Shown piece by piece: positions 21,257 through 31,960 of a DNA stretch of 64,000 nt. The stretch is from Taxillus chinensis (lineage: Eukaryota > Streptophyta > Magnoliopsida > Santalales > Loranthaceae): assembly GCA_023512835.1 (NCBI GenBank), contig CM042092.1, positions 26,609,543 through 26,673,542 of the forward strand, written 5' to 3'. Within the stretch, counting starts at the first letter, position 1. Each line of letters starts with the position of its first letter. The translations under genes were made by a program, and so were the position numbers. The notes under the pieces are model-generated. The model worked only from the letters and a program-made list of their open reading frames with translations. It made no database searches and was not told the DNA's origin.

Positions 21257-22621
21257 TGTTGCTCCTTGGGAGCCTGGAGTGGGGTGAATAGGCTCTAATC
21301 AAAAACTCTTCGCTCGTCTTTGGCACAACACTTATCTGGTTAAGAGATAGAATCAATGCGGAAGATAACCAGATAGTGGAAGTATTTTGTTTTATTATCA
21401 AGAGATAATTACAACAAAATAGAAGCAAATTAAAGCTTGTAAAGCTTTTCGATCTACTGAACAATTCTCTTAACACTGTTTACAATTACTCACACATTAG
21501 CCAGTATCTCTATGAGCTCTAGTACATGTACGTGCGCTTTCTCTTTTGTTCTTACACTATTGCACTTACGCACACGTGCTCTTTTTCACTCTCGCTTAAA
21601 ATAAACAAGTGTTATAATATATAACCATCTGTGAAAAACATCTTTGAAACTTGTTCTTCCGAGCAACGTGCAGCATTGACTGTTCCTCGGAAATCTTTCT
21701 GCCTTGATTGTTGCGGATGTGGAGTTCAAGATCTTGAGTTTGTAAAGCATAAGTATCTTTGTGAGTTCCTAAGTGTAGTTAAAGTTATGTCCACATATCC
21801 GTGTGATCCATGTGTAAGATACTTTAGGTTATCAATGAGTTTGTCTTACATCGGGACGCAACGAGCTGACTACTTTGAATGCGAAGATGATGAGTTGAAG
21901 TAGCGTCTTCTTAATCCATTGTAAAGTTCCTTACTCCGTGTTAATGAAGCTCAGATCCTTACTTTGTGTCAATGGTTGCTTACTCCGTGTTAGTTTGATA
22001 CTGGAATCCTTATTTCGTGTCAGCGCTTCCTTACTCCGTATGAAAGAGAAGTCTGGAGAGCTTACTCCGTATTAGTGCTTCCTTACTCCGCATGAGTTCC
22101 TTACTCCGCATAAGGTAAAAGGCCAAATGACTTGCTCCGTATCAGCGTATCCTTACTCCACATGAGTAAAAGGTTCGGATTCCTTACTCCACATCACTTT
22201 TCCTTACTCCGTGCGAATAAAGGACTTGGGTCCTTATTCCGCACGAGTCGTTCTTTACTCCGCATGTATGAAAGACTTGGATTCCTTACTCCGTGTCTTC
22301 TTGTCCTTAGTCCGCTTGAATGGAAAACTTAGCTTTTTATTCCATGATAACTATATCTTACTCCGTGCTCGTTGTAGACTTGGATTCTTACTCCACATCT
22401 ATTTGACTTAGTCCGTTTATAATGTTAGACGCAGATTCCGTAGTACATAGCTTTAAGCATTTAGTCCGCACGAATGATCCTTATTTCGTATGAAGTGCAG
22501 ACTTGGTTATTTACTAAGTGTTTGACGACACTTACTCTTGTCCAGATCAGGATTATGTGTCCTGTCCTCAGCTTTGCTCTTATGAGCGAAGGTCCAGATT
22601 AAGATCATATCTTCTGTAACA
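21257..22621 (-). repeat. Sirevirus 5' LTR (about 1.37 kb)
   Basis: The inner boundary is set by the primer-binding site; on the + strand the LTR begins TGTTGCTCC and most likely ends CTGTAACA at 22621, giving TGTTA...CAACA termini on the element strand. The outer edge is inferred from the inverted TGTT/AACA ends only, because the partner LTR is outside the window. The LTR is dominated by a CTTACTCCG repeat (next entry). The 86 bp from 22622 to 22707, before the gypsy fragment, hold nothing I recognise. Confidence 0.7.
21905..22480 (-). repeat. Degenerate CTTACTCCG repeats inside the Sirevirus LTR
   Basis: The short core CTTACTCCG(T/C) followed by a variable AT-rich spacer recurs about twenty times at irregular intervals of 15 to 45 bp. 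On the element strand the core reads CGGAGTAAG. The same core, in the other orientation, forms a second cluster at 33960-34270 in an apparently different LTR. Confidence 0.85.
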
Positions 22622-22707
22622 ACTTAACATAAAACATGCAATGTCTCAAATCAAATTACATAGGGTTTTATCCGCATCATCCAAATTTTGGGTTTGATCC
22701 AATAAAC

Positions 22708-23635
22708 TCCACCAATGGAAGGTGAGTCTCCCAACAACTACCAAAATCTAACACACACGCACGTAACATGTATCCAGAGTCTAGATAGTGCGCTTTGATT
22801 GGCCATCTGTCTACGGATGGAAAGTTGTACTCAGGCTTACCCGAGTACCCAATGCTCGCTGCAACTGCCGCCAAAACTGTGAAGTGAAACGTGCATCTCG
22901 ATCGGATACAATCGACCACCAAACTCCATACAGTCGCATGATCTCGTCTATGTATCGCTGCCCCAAAGTCCAAACTAGATTTGTCTCCCGAATCGGAGTG
23001 AAGTGAGTTAACTTCGTCAAACGATCAACAATTACCCAAATAGTGTTATGACTCCTAGAACAAGGAAGTCGAGTGACAAAGTCCATAGTCACATGATCCC
23101 ACTTCCACTCTAGCACAGGCAGTGATTGCAACTCCCCTGTTGACCTCAAATGCTCTACATTGACCTACTGACATGTCAAGCACTGTCGTACAAACTCAGC
23201 AACAACCCTCTTTAGGCCCGACCACCAAAACTATCACCTCACCACATGCTACATCTTTGTTCCCCCGGGATGAACATCTAAGCGAGAATGATGAAACTCT
23301 CTCAAAACTGTCTCCTGAATAGAAGATGGAACGACTAACCAATCCTGGTACCACAAGACATGGTTGATATCCTCCACCCAATCTGAAGGAAGTACTACTG
23401 TCTGAATCTGGTTGCGAATCACCTCACAGTTAATATCTCCCAACTGACCCTCCATCACCTAGCGCTGTAACTCTAGCATAGCAACAATCACACTCAGCAT
23501 GCCCCGAACCTCACTAGGCACTGGATGTAGCCTCATATCTGAAAGTTGCCCCATCATTTCCCATTCCTTGGCTCTTCCGGCTTAAGGCGTCTGCAACCAC
23601 ATTTCCCTTCCCGGGGCGTATAATGTAGATCAAAC
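22708..23635 (-). pseudogene. Tekay-2 integrase, partial
   Basis: Minus-strand reading shows the zinc-binding region (FHHSRLDVHPGGTKM, 23250-23300, and a CLTCQ-type part near 23170), then the core WKWDHVTMDFVTRLP, TIWVIVDRLTKLTHFTPI and WWSIVSDRDARFTSQFW, ending [16 protein letters not shown]. There is a frameshift near 22820 and stops near 23160-23200. The last part of the catalytic core and the C-terminal domain are lost at the breakpoint. Confidence 0.85.
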
Positions 23636-24660
23636 TAAAACTGCTGCATATACTCCACCCAACGCCGCTGCCTAAGGTTCAAGTCGTGCTGTGAAAAGAT
23701 ATCTTGTAAACTCTTGTGGTCAGTATACACCATAAACTTCTCCCCTAGGAGATAATACTGCCAGCACTTCAGAGCAAAGATCATGGCCGCTAACTCCAAG
23801 TTATGCGTGGGGTAATTCTGCTCGTGAGGCCTCAACTGATGTGAGCCATAAGCAATTACCCTCCTCTCCTGCATCAACACACAACCAAGACCTACTTGAG
23901 AGGCATCATAATACACCTCACAAGGAACACCCTCCTGTGGCAAAACTAATATAGGTGCTGAAGTCAACCCGACCTTCAGCTGACGGAAGGCCTCCTCACA
24001 AGCATCAGACCACACAAAACTGACTCCCTTTCGAGTTAGCTCAGATAACGGTGCAGCCAACCTAGAGAAGTTCTCAACGAACCTCCGATAGTACCCAGCT
24101 AATCCCAAGAAGCTGCGAATTTCAAATACATTCGTAGGGTTCTTCCACGACATGATCGCCTATATCTTCCCAGGGTCCACTGTGATACCCTTAGAAGATA
24201 CCACAGGCCCAAGGAATTTCACCTGTTGTAACCAGAAGTCGCACGTGGTGAACTTGACATACAATTTATGCTCCCGTAGCATCTACAACACTATTAGCAA
24301 GTGCTCCTCATGCTCCACTCTATCTGCAACTGAACGTTGTCCTCGGTATGTCTGCCTCCCGCACACATAACTGATGATAGCCCGACCTCAGGTTAATCCT
24401 AGAGAACCACTGAGCGCCTCTGGACTGATCAAACAAGTCATCAATCCTCAGCAAAGGGTATCGGTTCTTCATTGTCACTTGGTTCAACTTCCGGTAGTCT
24501 ATGTATAACCGAAGTGAACCGTCCGCCTTTTTGGTAAACAACACTGGAGCACCCCATGGCGAACTACTCCGCCGGATAAAACCACGTACTAGAAGATCAT
24601 CGATCTATCGCTTGAGCTCTCTAAGCTCAGTTGGCGCCATCTTATAAGCTGCCAACCAGA
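23635..24660 (-). pseudogene. Tekay-2 reverse transcriptase and RNase H
   Basis: RT motifs on the minus strand: [35 protein letters not shown] (24320-24500), then a damaged stretch at 24155-24320 where the YVDD-type region should lie, then [20 protein letters not shown] and RNase H with [19 protein letters not shown] and [16 protein letters not shown]. The region that should hold the catalytic Asp pair does not read cleanly in one frame. Confidence 0.85.
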
Positions 24661-24889
24661 TGGGTGCTATCCCTGGTAGCAACTCTATCGAAAATTCAAC
24701 CTCCCTCTCTTGCGGTAAATCCACAAGGTCCTCTGGGAATACATCGGGAAACTGATCAAACCACTCTGGACAACATAGCCTTGCCCTCTCTCCGCATGTC
24801 TACCACAGTCAAACTAGCCAATTGATGGGTCATATCACCCCATCCCTTCCTCAATGTCCCCAACCTACATGCCTTATCCGTCTACTCAC

Positions 24890-25270
24890 CCACAAACATA
24901 CCCTAAGTACTGTCTGGTGTGAGGAAAGTCAGTCTGCGCCGATAGCAATCAATCTTGGCTCCCACATGAGCCAACCAGTCTATCCCCAAAATCACATCAA
25001 ATGTATCAAACCGCATCACAAAAAAGTTATATTGGAGGTCAACACCCCCAAGAGTAACACTACATGCATGACATATACTATCTATGACCACCAATCCACC
25101 CACTAGTGTATTGACCACGAGTGGTTGCTTAACCGCCTCACAGTCTAACTTTAACCCCTCTACTTTGGAATGTGTAATGAAAGAGCGTGTAGCACTAGTA
25201 TCAATCAATACAATACAAACAGTACGAGAGACCAGAATCATACCTCTCACCACAGACGGCCCTACCTCAT
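24890..25270 (-). pseudogene. Tekay-2 protease region
   Basis: The motif reads VLIDTSATRSFI: the usual DTGA is changed to DTSA, so the catalytic flap motif is altered. The downstream ILGIDWLAHVGAKIDCYRRR block identifies the family. It is preceded on the minus strand by gag with zinc knuckles. Confidence 0.8.
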
Positions 25271-25397
25271 CGATAAGTGAAATATCTGCCTCCCTGCCAA
25301 TGATGGCATATGCCCTCCCTCTCTGGGCACTGCTGTTAGCCTGCCCAACTGGAGCCTGCTCAGCCTGACCCCTTTGAGCCTATGCCTCCCGTGGAGG

Positions 25398-26455
25398 CTA
25401 CTGTACCACTAACCTCCCATGCGCAGTCTGCACTAATTGACTCGGTCTATGGTATGGTGCCCCACTCCTCTGCCCCTGGTCACAAGAGTGTTGTGGCCCC
25501 ACAACACTCGCTGAGCTAGATGAGGGGCACACCCCGGCCATGTGCCCAGCTCCTCCACACCTGAAACATCTAAGTGCTCCACTTCTCCTCCTCCAATAGT
25601 CTCTCTCCTTGTGGCCTCTAATCCCACAAGCGCGGCAATTCCTGGTAAACCTGATGATGGAACTACCTCTAGAAACACTAGACTGCGCAGGAAATCTAGG
25701 CACCCGCCCTCTCTCACCCTGTTCTGCTTGCTCATCTCTCGGCCTCCTCTGACTGGGCCCTGCTGCTCCTCCTGTCCTCAATCAAGCCTGATCCAGGTCT
25801 CGCTCTGCAATCAAGGTCTTGTTGACTGCATCTGTATACGTGGTTAACTCTAACACATCCAATCTCCTCTTGGGAGCTGGTCGCGGACCCTCAAGGTAGT
25901 CCTGGGTCTTGAAGGCCTCTACCCTCCAAGCATCAGGAGCAAACCTCCCTAAGGCTGTGAAAGCTCGGACATACTCTGTCACTGTCCTGCTCCCCTACTC
26001 CAAAGTATAGTAATCCCTCCATCGCGTCCTTGTATGTACGAGGAAAATACTCGGCTTAAAAGAGGTCCACAAAACCCTCTCAAGCAATCAGTGTACCGTG
26101 AACAGCTCTCACAGCCTCCCATCATCGACGAGCCCCTCCAACCAAATAGTGAGTGGCTAGACAGACCCTAGCCTCCACTGGCACCTGTATCATCTCAAAA
26201 ATGTCCTTAGTCTACTTTACCCATTCCTCTGCCTGATCCGGACTATTGTTGGCCTCAAACTTTGTCGGCTCCTCCTTTCAGAACCAACCCACCCAATCAA
26301 TTTGTGTTGAGGAGAGCCCAGCCTGAAACTGCCACTCCTCCCTCTGAACCTCCCAGTGCTGTGAACGTAGAGAGTGCTGAGGTGACGGCTGTTGTGGCGG
26401 AGGTGGAGGTGGAGGTCGCTGCCCCCGCTGCGCCCTCAACTCCTCCCGCAACCAA
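25398..26455 (-). pseudogene. Tekay-2 gag, N-terminus missing
   Basis: Reading leftwards from 26455: a Pro/Gln-rich linker, a capsid region (KFEANNSPDQAEEWVK near 26215-26260, ARVCLATHYLVGGARR near 26120-26170), then two CCHC knuckles CRACGIRGHKERDYW and CFRCGGAGHMAGVC (25545-25640). Several in-frame stops occur at 25990-26230. The first CCHC has Asp-Tyr in place of the final Cys, so that knuckle has lost a zinc ligand. Confidence 0.8.
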
Positions 26456-27500
26456 CACAGCAGGTGGTACCACCACCACCACCACCACCACCAGTAGGGG
26501 AGTTACCCCGTGAGCATGAGAGTTCGCTGGGTGGCGTACCGATTCACCGTGTAGAGGATGATGTGGTGATGAGGTTCCGAAAGGAACAACCTCCGAGGTT
26601 CAAGGGAGAGGGGGATCCAGTGATAACTGAGCACTGGTTGAGGCAAGTGCAACATGTGTTTTCCTTTCTCCTACCCCGGGAGGAGGATAAAGTGAGGCTG
26701 ACCATTGCAGTTAGAGGGGAATGCTTTGGAGTGGTGGCAGAGTGTCACGGGAAGCCGTGCAATGCAGTTCATACTGTGGGAGGAGTTTTTGTAACTTTTC
26801 CATGATGAGTTCTTCCCTGAGTCATTGAGATGGCAAAAAAGAGAGGAATTTGGTAGTTTAAGGCAAGGATCAAGGACGGTGCCCGAGTATGAGCGCAAGT
26901 TTCGGAGCTTGAGTAGATTTGCTCCCGAGACTGTGGCAAGGGAGGACCTAAAGGCCCATAAGTTCACCTTGGGTCTTAGGTCAGCCCTTAGGTAAAGAGT
27001 GACAATTCTGCGCTTGAAGACCTATGTTGAGGTTACTGAGACAGCTCGTATAGCTGAGAGGGAGCTGGATGATGGGAGGCAGGCCCAACAAGGTCATCAG
27101 TTGCAGTGTGGGTCTGATCGTGATATAGGGTCCAAGAGGCCCAAGATCGAGAAGGGAGGCAGCAGTTCCTTCCGTAGCAGGGGTTCACCCTCGGTGAACC
27201 CAGGGATGTTCACTTTTGGCGATATTAGGCAGGGAGGTTCAGCAGTAAGTATCCCCAGCAGTTGTCATTGCTGTGGGGAGCAAGGCCACTTCAAAAGAGA
27301 GTGTCCGAAGAAGGATTGGCGATGCAAGAGCTGTGGATGAGATGACCATTTAAGCTGGGTTTGCAGGAGTGGTAACAGGGGAGCAGGAGGCATGACATCC
27401 AGCAAGAGGAGTGATGCCAGTTTTCATGCACCAATAGAGAGACTAGCTCATCAGTGGTAGGCTAGTCAGGCAGGATCCAGCCAGACCCGACCTCAGTGGA
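26456..27500 (+). pseudogene. Tekay-3 gag, N-terminally truncated
   Basis: It begins in the Pro-rich linker (QQVVPPPPPPPPVGELPREH), goes through the capsid region (FRKEQPPRFKGEGDPVITEH) and ends with knuckles CHCCGEQGHFKREC (about 27267-27310) and a second one interrupted by a TGA at about 27338-27340. There is a frame change near 26715, and a stop at about 26995. Compared with Tekay-1 the stops fall at different places, so the two copies decayed independently. Confidence 0.85.
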
Positions 27501-28066
27501 GGCCGGAGCGACAACAGACTGATGTTGGAGGCAGTCAGGGCGGGAACTGCCCAGTGGGTGAGCCGACCAGTGACACGGGCCAAGGGAGGGTGTTTGCGCT
27601 AAATGCGACACCCCAGGAGGAGGCTGAGCTACCACCTCCAGCAGCGGAGGGTGGGGCAGGACCATCGGTGGTTAAAGGTACCCTTTTGATCTCTCGTACG
27701 CTTGCTTCTATTCTTTTCGATACAGGTGCATCATGTTCATTTGTTGCTAAGCTTGTAATTGATGGCTTGGGGTTAGTATGTGTTGAGGCAGAGAGACCCC
27801 TTGTTGTGGAGTCTCTGGTGGGAGGTATGATTGAGGTACAACGTGTTTGCCGTGATTGTGTGTTAACCATAGGAGATGTGGAGGTTAGCTTTAATTTGTA
27901 TGTGATGCCATTGGGGACATTTGATCTGATCTTGGGTATGGATTAGCTTATGGCTTTCTAGGCCAAGATAGATTGTTATCGGTAGCGTGTATCATTCGTG
28001 TCATCTGCAGGGGTTTCTTGCACCCTGCAGGGGGAGTAGGATTATGAGGCGAGTCGATCCAGACCG
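27501..28066 (+). pseudogene. Tekay-3 protease
   Basis: The active site SILFDTGASCSFVAK is intact at about 27708-27755, and the ILGMD block at 27930-27946 is cut by a TAG at 27945-27947. Further stops follow at 27960 and 27985. The protein is otherwise closely similar to Tekay-1 protease. Confidence 0.85.
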
Positions 28067-29520
28067 GTGTTGGACCAGTGGGGTGCCATTACCCACAGGT
28101 TGGCAGCCCTAACTTTTGCTGAGGAGGGAAATATGGGAAAAAGGGTGTGGCTAGCAGTTGTTGACCAATTTCAGGATGTCTTTCCTAAGGAGTTGAGGAG
28201 TTTACCACCTAAGAGGAGCGTGGAGTTCACCATTAAGTTGGTATCGGGGATGGGTCCAATCTCCCAAGTGGCTTATCGTATGGGACCAGTTGAGTTGAGG
28301 GAGGTTCAGAGGCAAATAGAGGAGTTGGTGAACCAGGGGTATATCAGGCCGAGTACCTCACCTTGGGGTGCTCCAGCGCTCTTTGCAAAGAAGGCAGATG
28401 ACACACTTCGTCTTTGCATTGACTATAGGAAGCTGAATTTGGTGACTGTGAAGAACAAGTATCTATTACCTCGGATAGATAACTTGTTTGACCAGTTGAG
28501 AGGGCCCCAGTGGTTTCCCAAGATAGATCTGCGATCGGGGTATCACCAGTTAAGGGTTAAAGAGGAGGATATCCCTAAGAATGCTTTTCAGTGCAGGTAT
28601 GGGCACTATGAATGGGTAGTGATGCCTTTTGGGCTCACTAATGCACAGCAGTATTCATGTATTTGATGAACCATGTCTTTGCTCCATACTTGGATTCTTT
28701 TGTGGTGGTGTTCATTGATGATATTTTGGTGTATTCCATGACGGAGATGGAGTATGTGGAACATTTGGCAACAGTGTTACAAACCTTGAGGGACCAGCAG
28801 TTGTTTACTAAGTTTAGCAAATGTGAGTTTTGGATGTAGGAGGTTTATTTTCTTGGCCATGTAGTGTCAGCTGAGGAGGTTAGAGTAGACCCAGCTAAGA
28901 TTGAGGCTATATCATCGTGGGAGAGGCCAACCAATGTTTTCGAGATTCATAGTTTTCTTGGCTTGGTGGGGTATTACCGTCGTTTTATAGAGGGATTCTC
29001 CCGTTTGGCAGCTTCTATGATGGCGTTGACTAGGAAGGGAGTGAAGTTTGAGTGGACTGACAAGTGTCAGCAGGCGTTTGAGGCTCTCAAGACTCATTTG
29101 ACCATTACACCTATGTTAAGTTTACCTAGGGAGGACATCCCATATGAGGTGTATTGTGACACGTCCAGGATTGGTTTGGGGTGTGTGCTTATGCAAGAGC
29201 ACAATGTGGTAGCTTATGGGTCAAGACAGTTATAACTACATGAGCAGAATTATCCAACCCATAATCTTGAGTTGGTGGCTGTCATCTTTGCTTTGAAGAG
29301 TTGGTAGCATTACCTTTTGGGGGAGAAGTTTGTGGTGTTCTCAAATCACAAGAGCCTTCAATACATTTTTACTCATAAGGACTTGAATTTGAGGCAGAGG
29401 AGATGGGTGAAGTATTTGCAGACCTTTGACTTTACTCTTGCCTATACCCCGAGCAAGGGCAATGTTATGGCTGACGCGTTGAGCAGGAAAGGAAAGGCTG
29501 AGGTGGCAGTGACAGAGTAG
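28067..29520 (+). pseudogene. Tekay-3 reverse transcriptase and RNase H
   Basis: RT blocks [42 protein letters not shown] and the catalytic FIDDILVYS (about 28710-28735) are visible. A frameshift lies near 28650 and a TAG at about 28837-28839. RNase H follows, with stops at 29233-29235 and near 29306 and the motifs NHKSLQYIFTHKDLNL and ADALSRKGKAE. Collinear with 2241-3440. Confidence 0.88.
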
Positions 29521-31051
29521 AAGTTGATGGAGCAGTTGGCGATGTTGCAGTTGCAGCCTATTGCTCGTGATGGTGGGACAGTTCTGAGTCCTATTGTTGT
29601 TGTGCTTGAGCTATACCAACGAGTACGGGGGGGGGGGGACAATTGGGTGATATAGAGTTTGAGGTTCTCCGTGCCCGTATAGAGGCTAGTGAGCTATCTG
29701 AGGATTGGATAGAGGGTCCTGAGCATGAGTTCTCTTTTCAGGGGCGACTAATGGTGGTTTCTTCTCTTAGAGATGAGGTGATGCGGGATTTCCATCAATC
29801 TAGAGTTGATGTGCATCCTGGGGGTACGAAGATGTACCATGCACTTCAGGGGCATTTTTGGTGGCCTGGGATGAAATGTAATGTGGCTGTGTTTGTTTCG
29901 AGGTGCCTCACTTGTCAGCAGGTGAAAGCTAAGCACCAGTGGCCAGCAGGTATGTTGCAATGGTTATCGATAACAGAGTGGAAGTGGAACCACATAGCGA
30001 TGGATTTTGTGACTGGCCTTCCACCCACCACTGGGAGGAAAGACATGATATGGGTGATTGTGGATCGGTTAACGAAGTCGGCCCATTTTCTTGCTGTTCG
30101 AGAGAGGGATTCCATTGGGGTGTTAAGTCAGCTTTATGTGAACGAAATTGTGCAATTGCATGGAGTGCTGTCATCGATTGTATCCGATAGAGATTCAAGG
30201 TTCACTTCTCATTTTTGGGCGGGCTTGCAGGAGGCTATGGGGACAAAGCTTGGCATGAGTACCGCTTTTCACTCTGAGACTGACGGTCAAACAAAGAGGA
30301 CAAATCAGACATTAGAGGACATGTTGAGGGCTTGTGTGCTCGATTTTGGGGGTTCATGGGCAACTCAACTTCCTTTGGTGGAGTTTGCCTACAACAACAA
30401 TTATCGTGCATCCATTGGGAAGACTCCTTTTGAAGCATTGTATGGGAGGCTGTGTCAATCACCTTTGTGTTGGACTGAGGTGGGGGAGACAGCTCTTTTG
30501 GGACCCCAGTTGGTTCAGGAGGCTACCGAGAAGGTCAAGTTGATTCGTGAGCGCTTGTTGTCAGCTCAGAGTCGACAGAAATCTATGCGGATCAGTGGCG
30601 GTGACCTTTGGAGGTTTCTGTGGGCGATCATGTGTTCCTCCATGTTTCTCTATATTGTGGCCATCAACGGTTTGGGAGAGGTTCCAAGCTATCCCCGCGG
30701 TTTATTGGTCATTTTGAGGTTATGGCTCATGTGAGGCTAGTGGCCTACCGGCTAACATTGCCACTGCGGTTAAGTCAGGTACACAATGTGTTTCATGTGT
30801 CCCAGTTGAGGAAGTATCATCCTGACCCCACTCATGTGATTGATTGAGGGACGTTGGATATTGAAGATGACATGTACATTGTTGAGGTCCCTATCCGTAT
30901 ACTGGATCGACAGGACAAGCTTTTGCGTGGTCGCACTATTCTATTGGTTCGCGTGTTGTGGCAGCATCGTGGCATTGAGGAGAAGACTTGGGAGCGTGAG
31001 TCCATGATGCGTGAGCAGCACCCAGAGTTATTCGAGGACGAACAATCTTGA
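29521..31051 (+). pseudogene. Tekay-3 integrase and chromodomain
   Basis: A G-run at about 29629-29638 shifts the frame before integrase. The long readable part at 29643-30600 has the zinc-binding FHQSRVDVHPGGTKMYHAL and CLTCQQVKAKHQ, then the core blocks WKWNHIAMDFVTGLP, MIWVIVDRLTKSAHFLAV, SSIVSDRDSRFTSHFW and [20 protein letters not shown]. Another frameshift near 30590 leads into the C-terminal domain ([21 protein letters not shown], stop at about 30846) and the chromodomain-like end IRILDRQDKLLRGR...[15 protein letters not shown]. It is the best preserved integrase of the window but still broken. Confidence 0.88.
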
Positions 31052-31557
31052 GGGTGGGAGGTGGTTGTTGGCCAAGGGATAGTGATGTGTTTTCATGTAC
31101 TAGTTGTTCATGATATGTTGTGTATTGTCCTTCAGACATGTATTTGTATTTGAGATGTTTTTTGAGATGTGTATTTGTGACATGCAGGTATGTGTTATAT
31201 GCATTGTGGTGGTGCTTTGTTGAGTTTGTGGACGTATGTCCTGTTATGTACTGTGTGCGGTGTATGATCCATTTGGGTGTTGTGGCTTGCCGTTTTGCAA
31301 ATGAGTTGCATGTGTTTGTTATTCCTTGCAGTTTTAGTGGCATGTTGTTTCTTTTTGAGGACGAAAAGTCTTAAGGGGAAGTGGATGTAATGACCCGTGT
31401 TTTGGGATGTGAAAAGTTAGTCACAGTTATGCCTTTTCGGTGGCAATTGTTGGGTTTTTTAGGAGTTTTATTCCCACACACATTAGCTAGAACACCTTGT
31501 TTATTGATGGGCAAGCATAAGGCAAGAGATGAGCTCAAGGAGGAGCTTTTAGAGCTT

Positions 31558-31687
31558 GCACGTGACAATGGCATTGTCACGTGCAGTGCTATTTTTGCAT
31601 GGGAGCCTTCCAGACTTAATTTTAAAGCTTGTGGCCAAATTCTAGGGCAATTGGAGCTTGCACGTGATAATGGTCTTTGTCACGTGC
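31558..31687 (+). promoter_or_regulatory. Two G-box hairpins in Tekay-3 U3
   Basis: At 31558-31584 the arms GCACGTGACAATG and CATTGTCACGTGC are perfect inverted copies around one G. A second, imperfect hairpin GCACGTGATAATGG...TTGTCACGTGC is at 31660-31687. Each arm contains CACGTG, the G-box bound by plant bHLH and bZIP factors. At the same place Tekay-1 has hairpins with a CCAAT core. Confidence 0.6.
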
Positions 31688-31810
31688 AGCCATGTTTTTG
31701 CACCATCTTCTTCTTTTCGTTATGCTGATAATCATTTCCTAAAGGGCTATGTTCGAATTATAGGTATTTTGTCCTGTGTAGATGCAGGAAGGTTGCAGCA
31801 TGTTTCATTT

Positions 31811-31960
31811 ATCAAAACTACGTCGTTTTGATGCTGGACTTCATTTATCAAAACTACGTCGTTTTGATGGTAGGTTTCACATATCAAAACTACATCGTTT
31901 TGATGATAGGTTTCACTTATCAAAACTATGTCGTTTTGATAAGTGAAGTGTCTATATAAG
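31811..31960 (+). promoter_or_regulatory. Four ACGT palindromes and TATA box in Tekay-3 LTR
   Basis: Inverted repeats ATCAAAAC-(6 bp)-GTTTTGAT lie at 31811-31832, 31847-31868, 31883-31904 and 31919-31940, exactly 36 bp apart. The six-base centres are TACGTC, TACGTC, TACATC and TATGTC, so two of four keep the ACGT core. A TATA box TCTATATAAG follows at 31951-31960. The phasing suggests tandem duplication of a 36-bp enhancer unit. Confidence 0.7.

Larger units (their letters stand above)
7112..22621 (-). mobile_element. Sirevirus-like Ty1/copia element, interrupted twice, 3' end outside window
   Basis: Read on the minus strand the order is 5' LTR (22621-21257), primer-binding site, gag, protease, integrase, RT and RNase H, which is the copia order. 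The gag zinc finger CYNCGKLGYWVKDC and the integrase approach HKRCAHLNFKTLCKLASLDL resemble plant Sireviruses. Two insertions break it: the non-coding LTR element at 12068-20707 in gag, and Tekay-1, which cuts the RNase H at 7112, so the RNase H end and 3' LTR are beyond the left window edge. Frames are also broken by many stops. Confidence 0.85.
22708..26455 (-). mobile_element. Tekay-2: truncated Ty3/gypsy fragment, minus strand
   Basis: Integrase, RNase H, RT, protease and gag follow in reverse order from left to right, so the element reads on the minus strand. The integrase match stops near 22708 (after LPLVEF), and the C-terminus, chromodomain and 3' LTR are missing. At the other side gag stops at about 26455, where it meets plus-strand gag of Tekay-3. 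No LTR, primer-binding site or target duplication remains. It is a different subfamily from Tekay-1: similar motifs but clearly diverged sequence. Confidence 0.88.

Noticed and set aside
26262..26513. Plus-strand ORF across the gypsy-gypsy junction as a novel Thr-rich protein
   Set aside because: It reads antisense Tekay-2 gag and then the wrong frame of Tekay-3 gag; the Thr run comes from a CCA/CAC tract.
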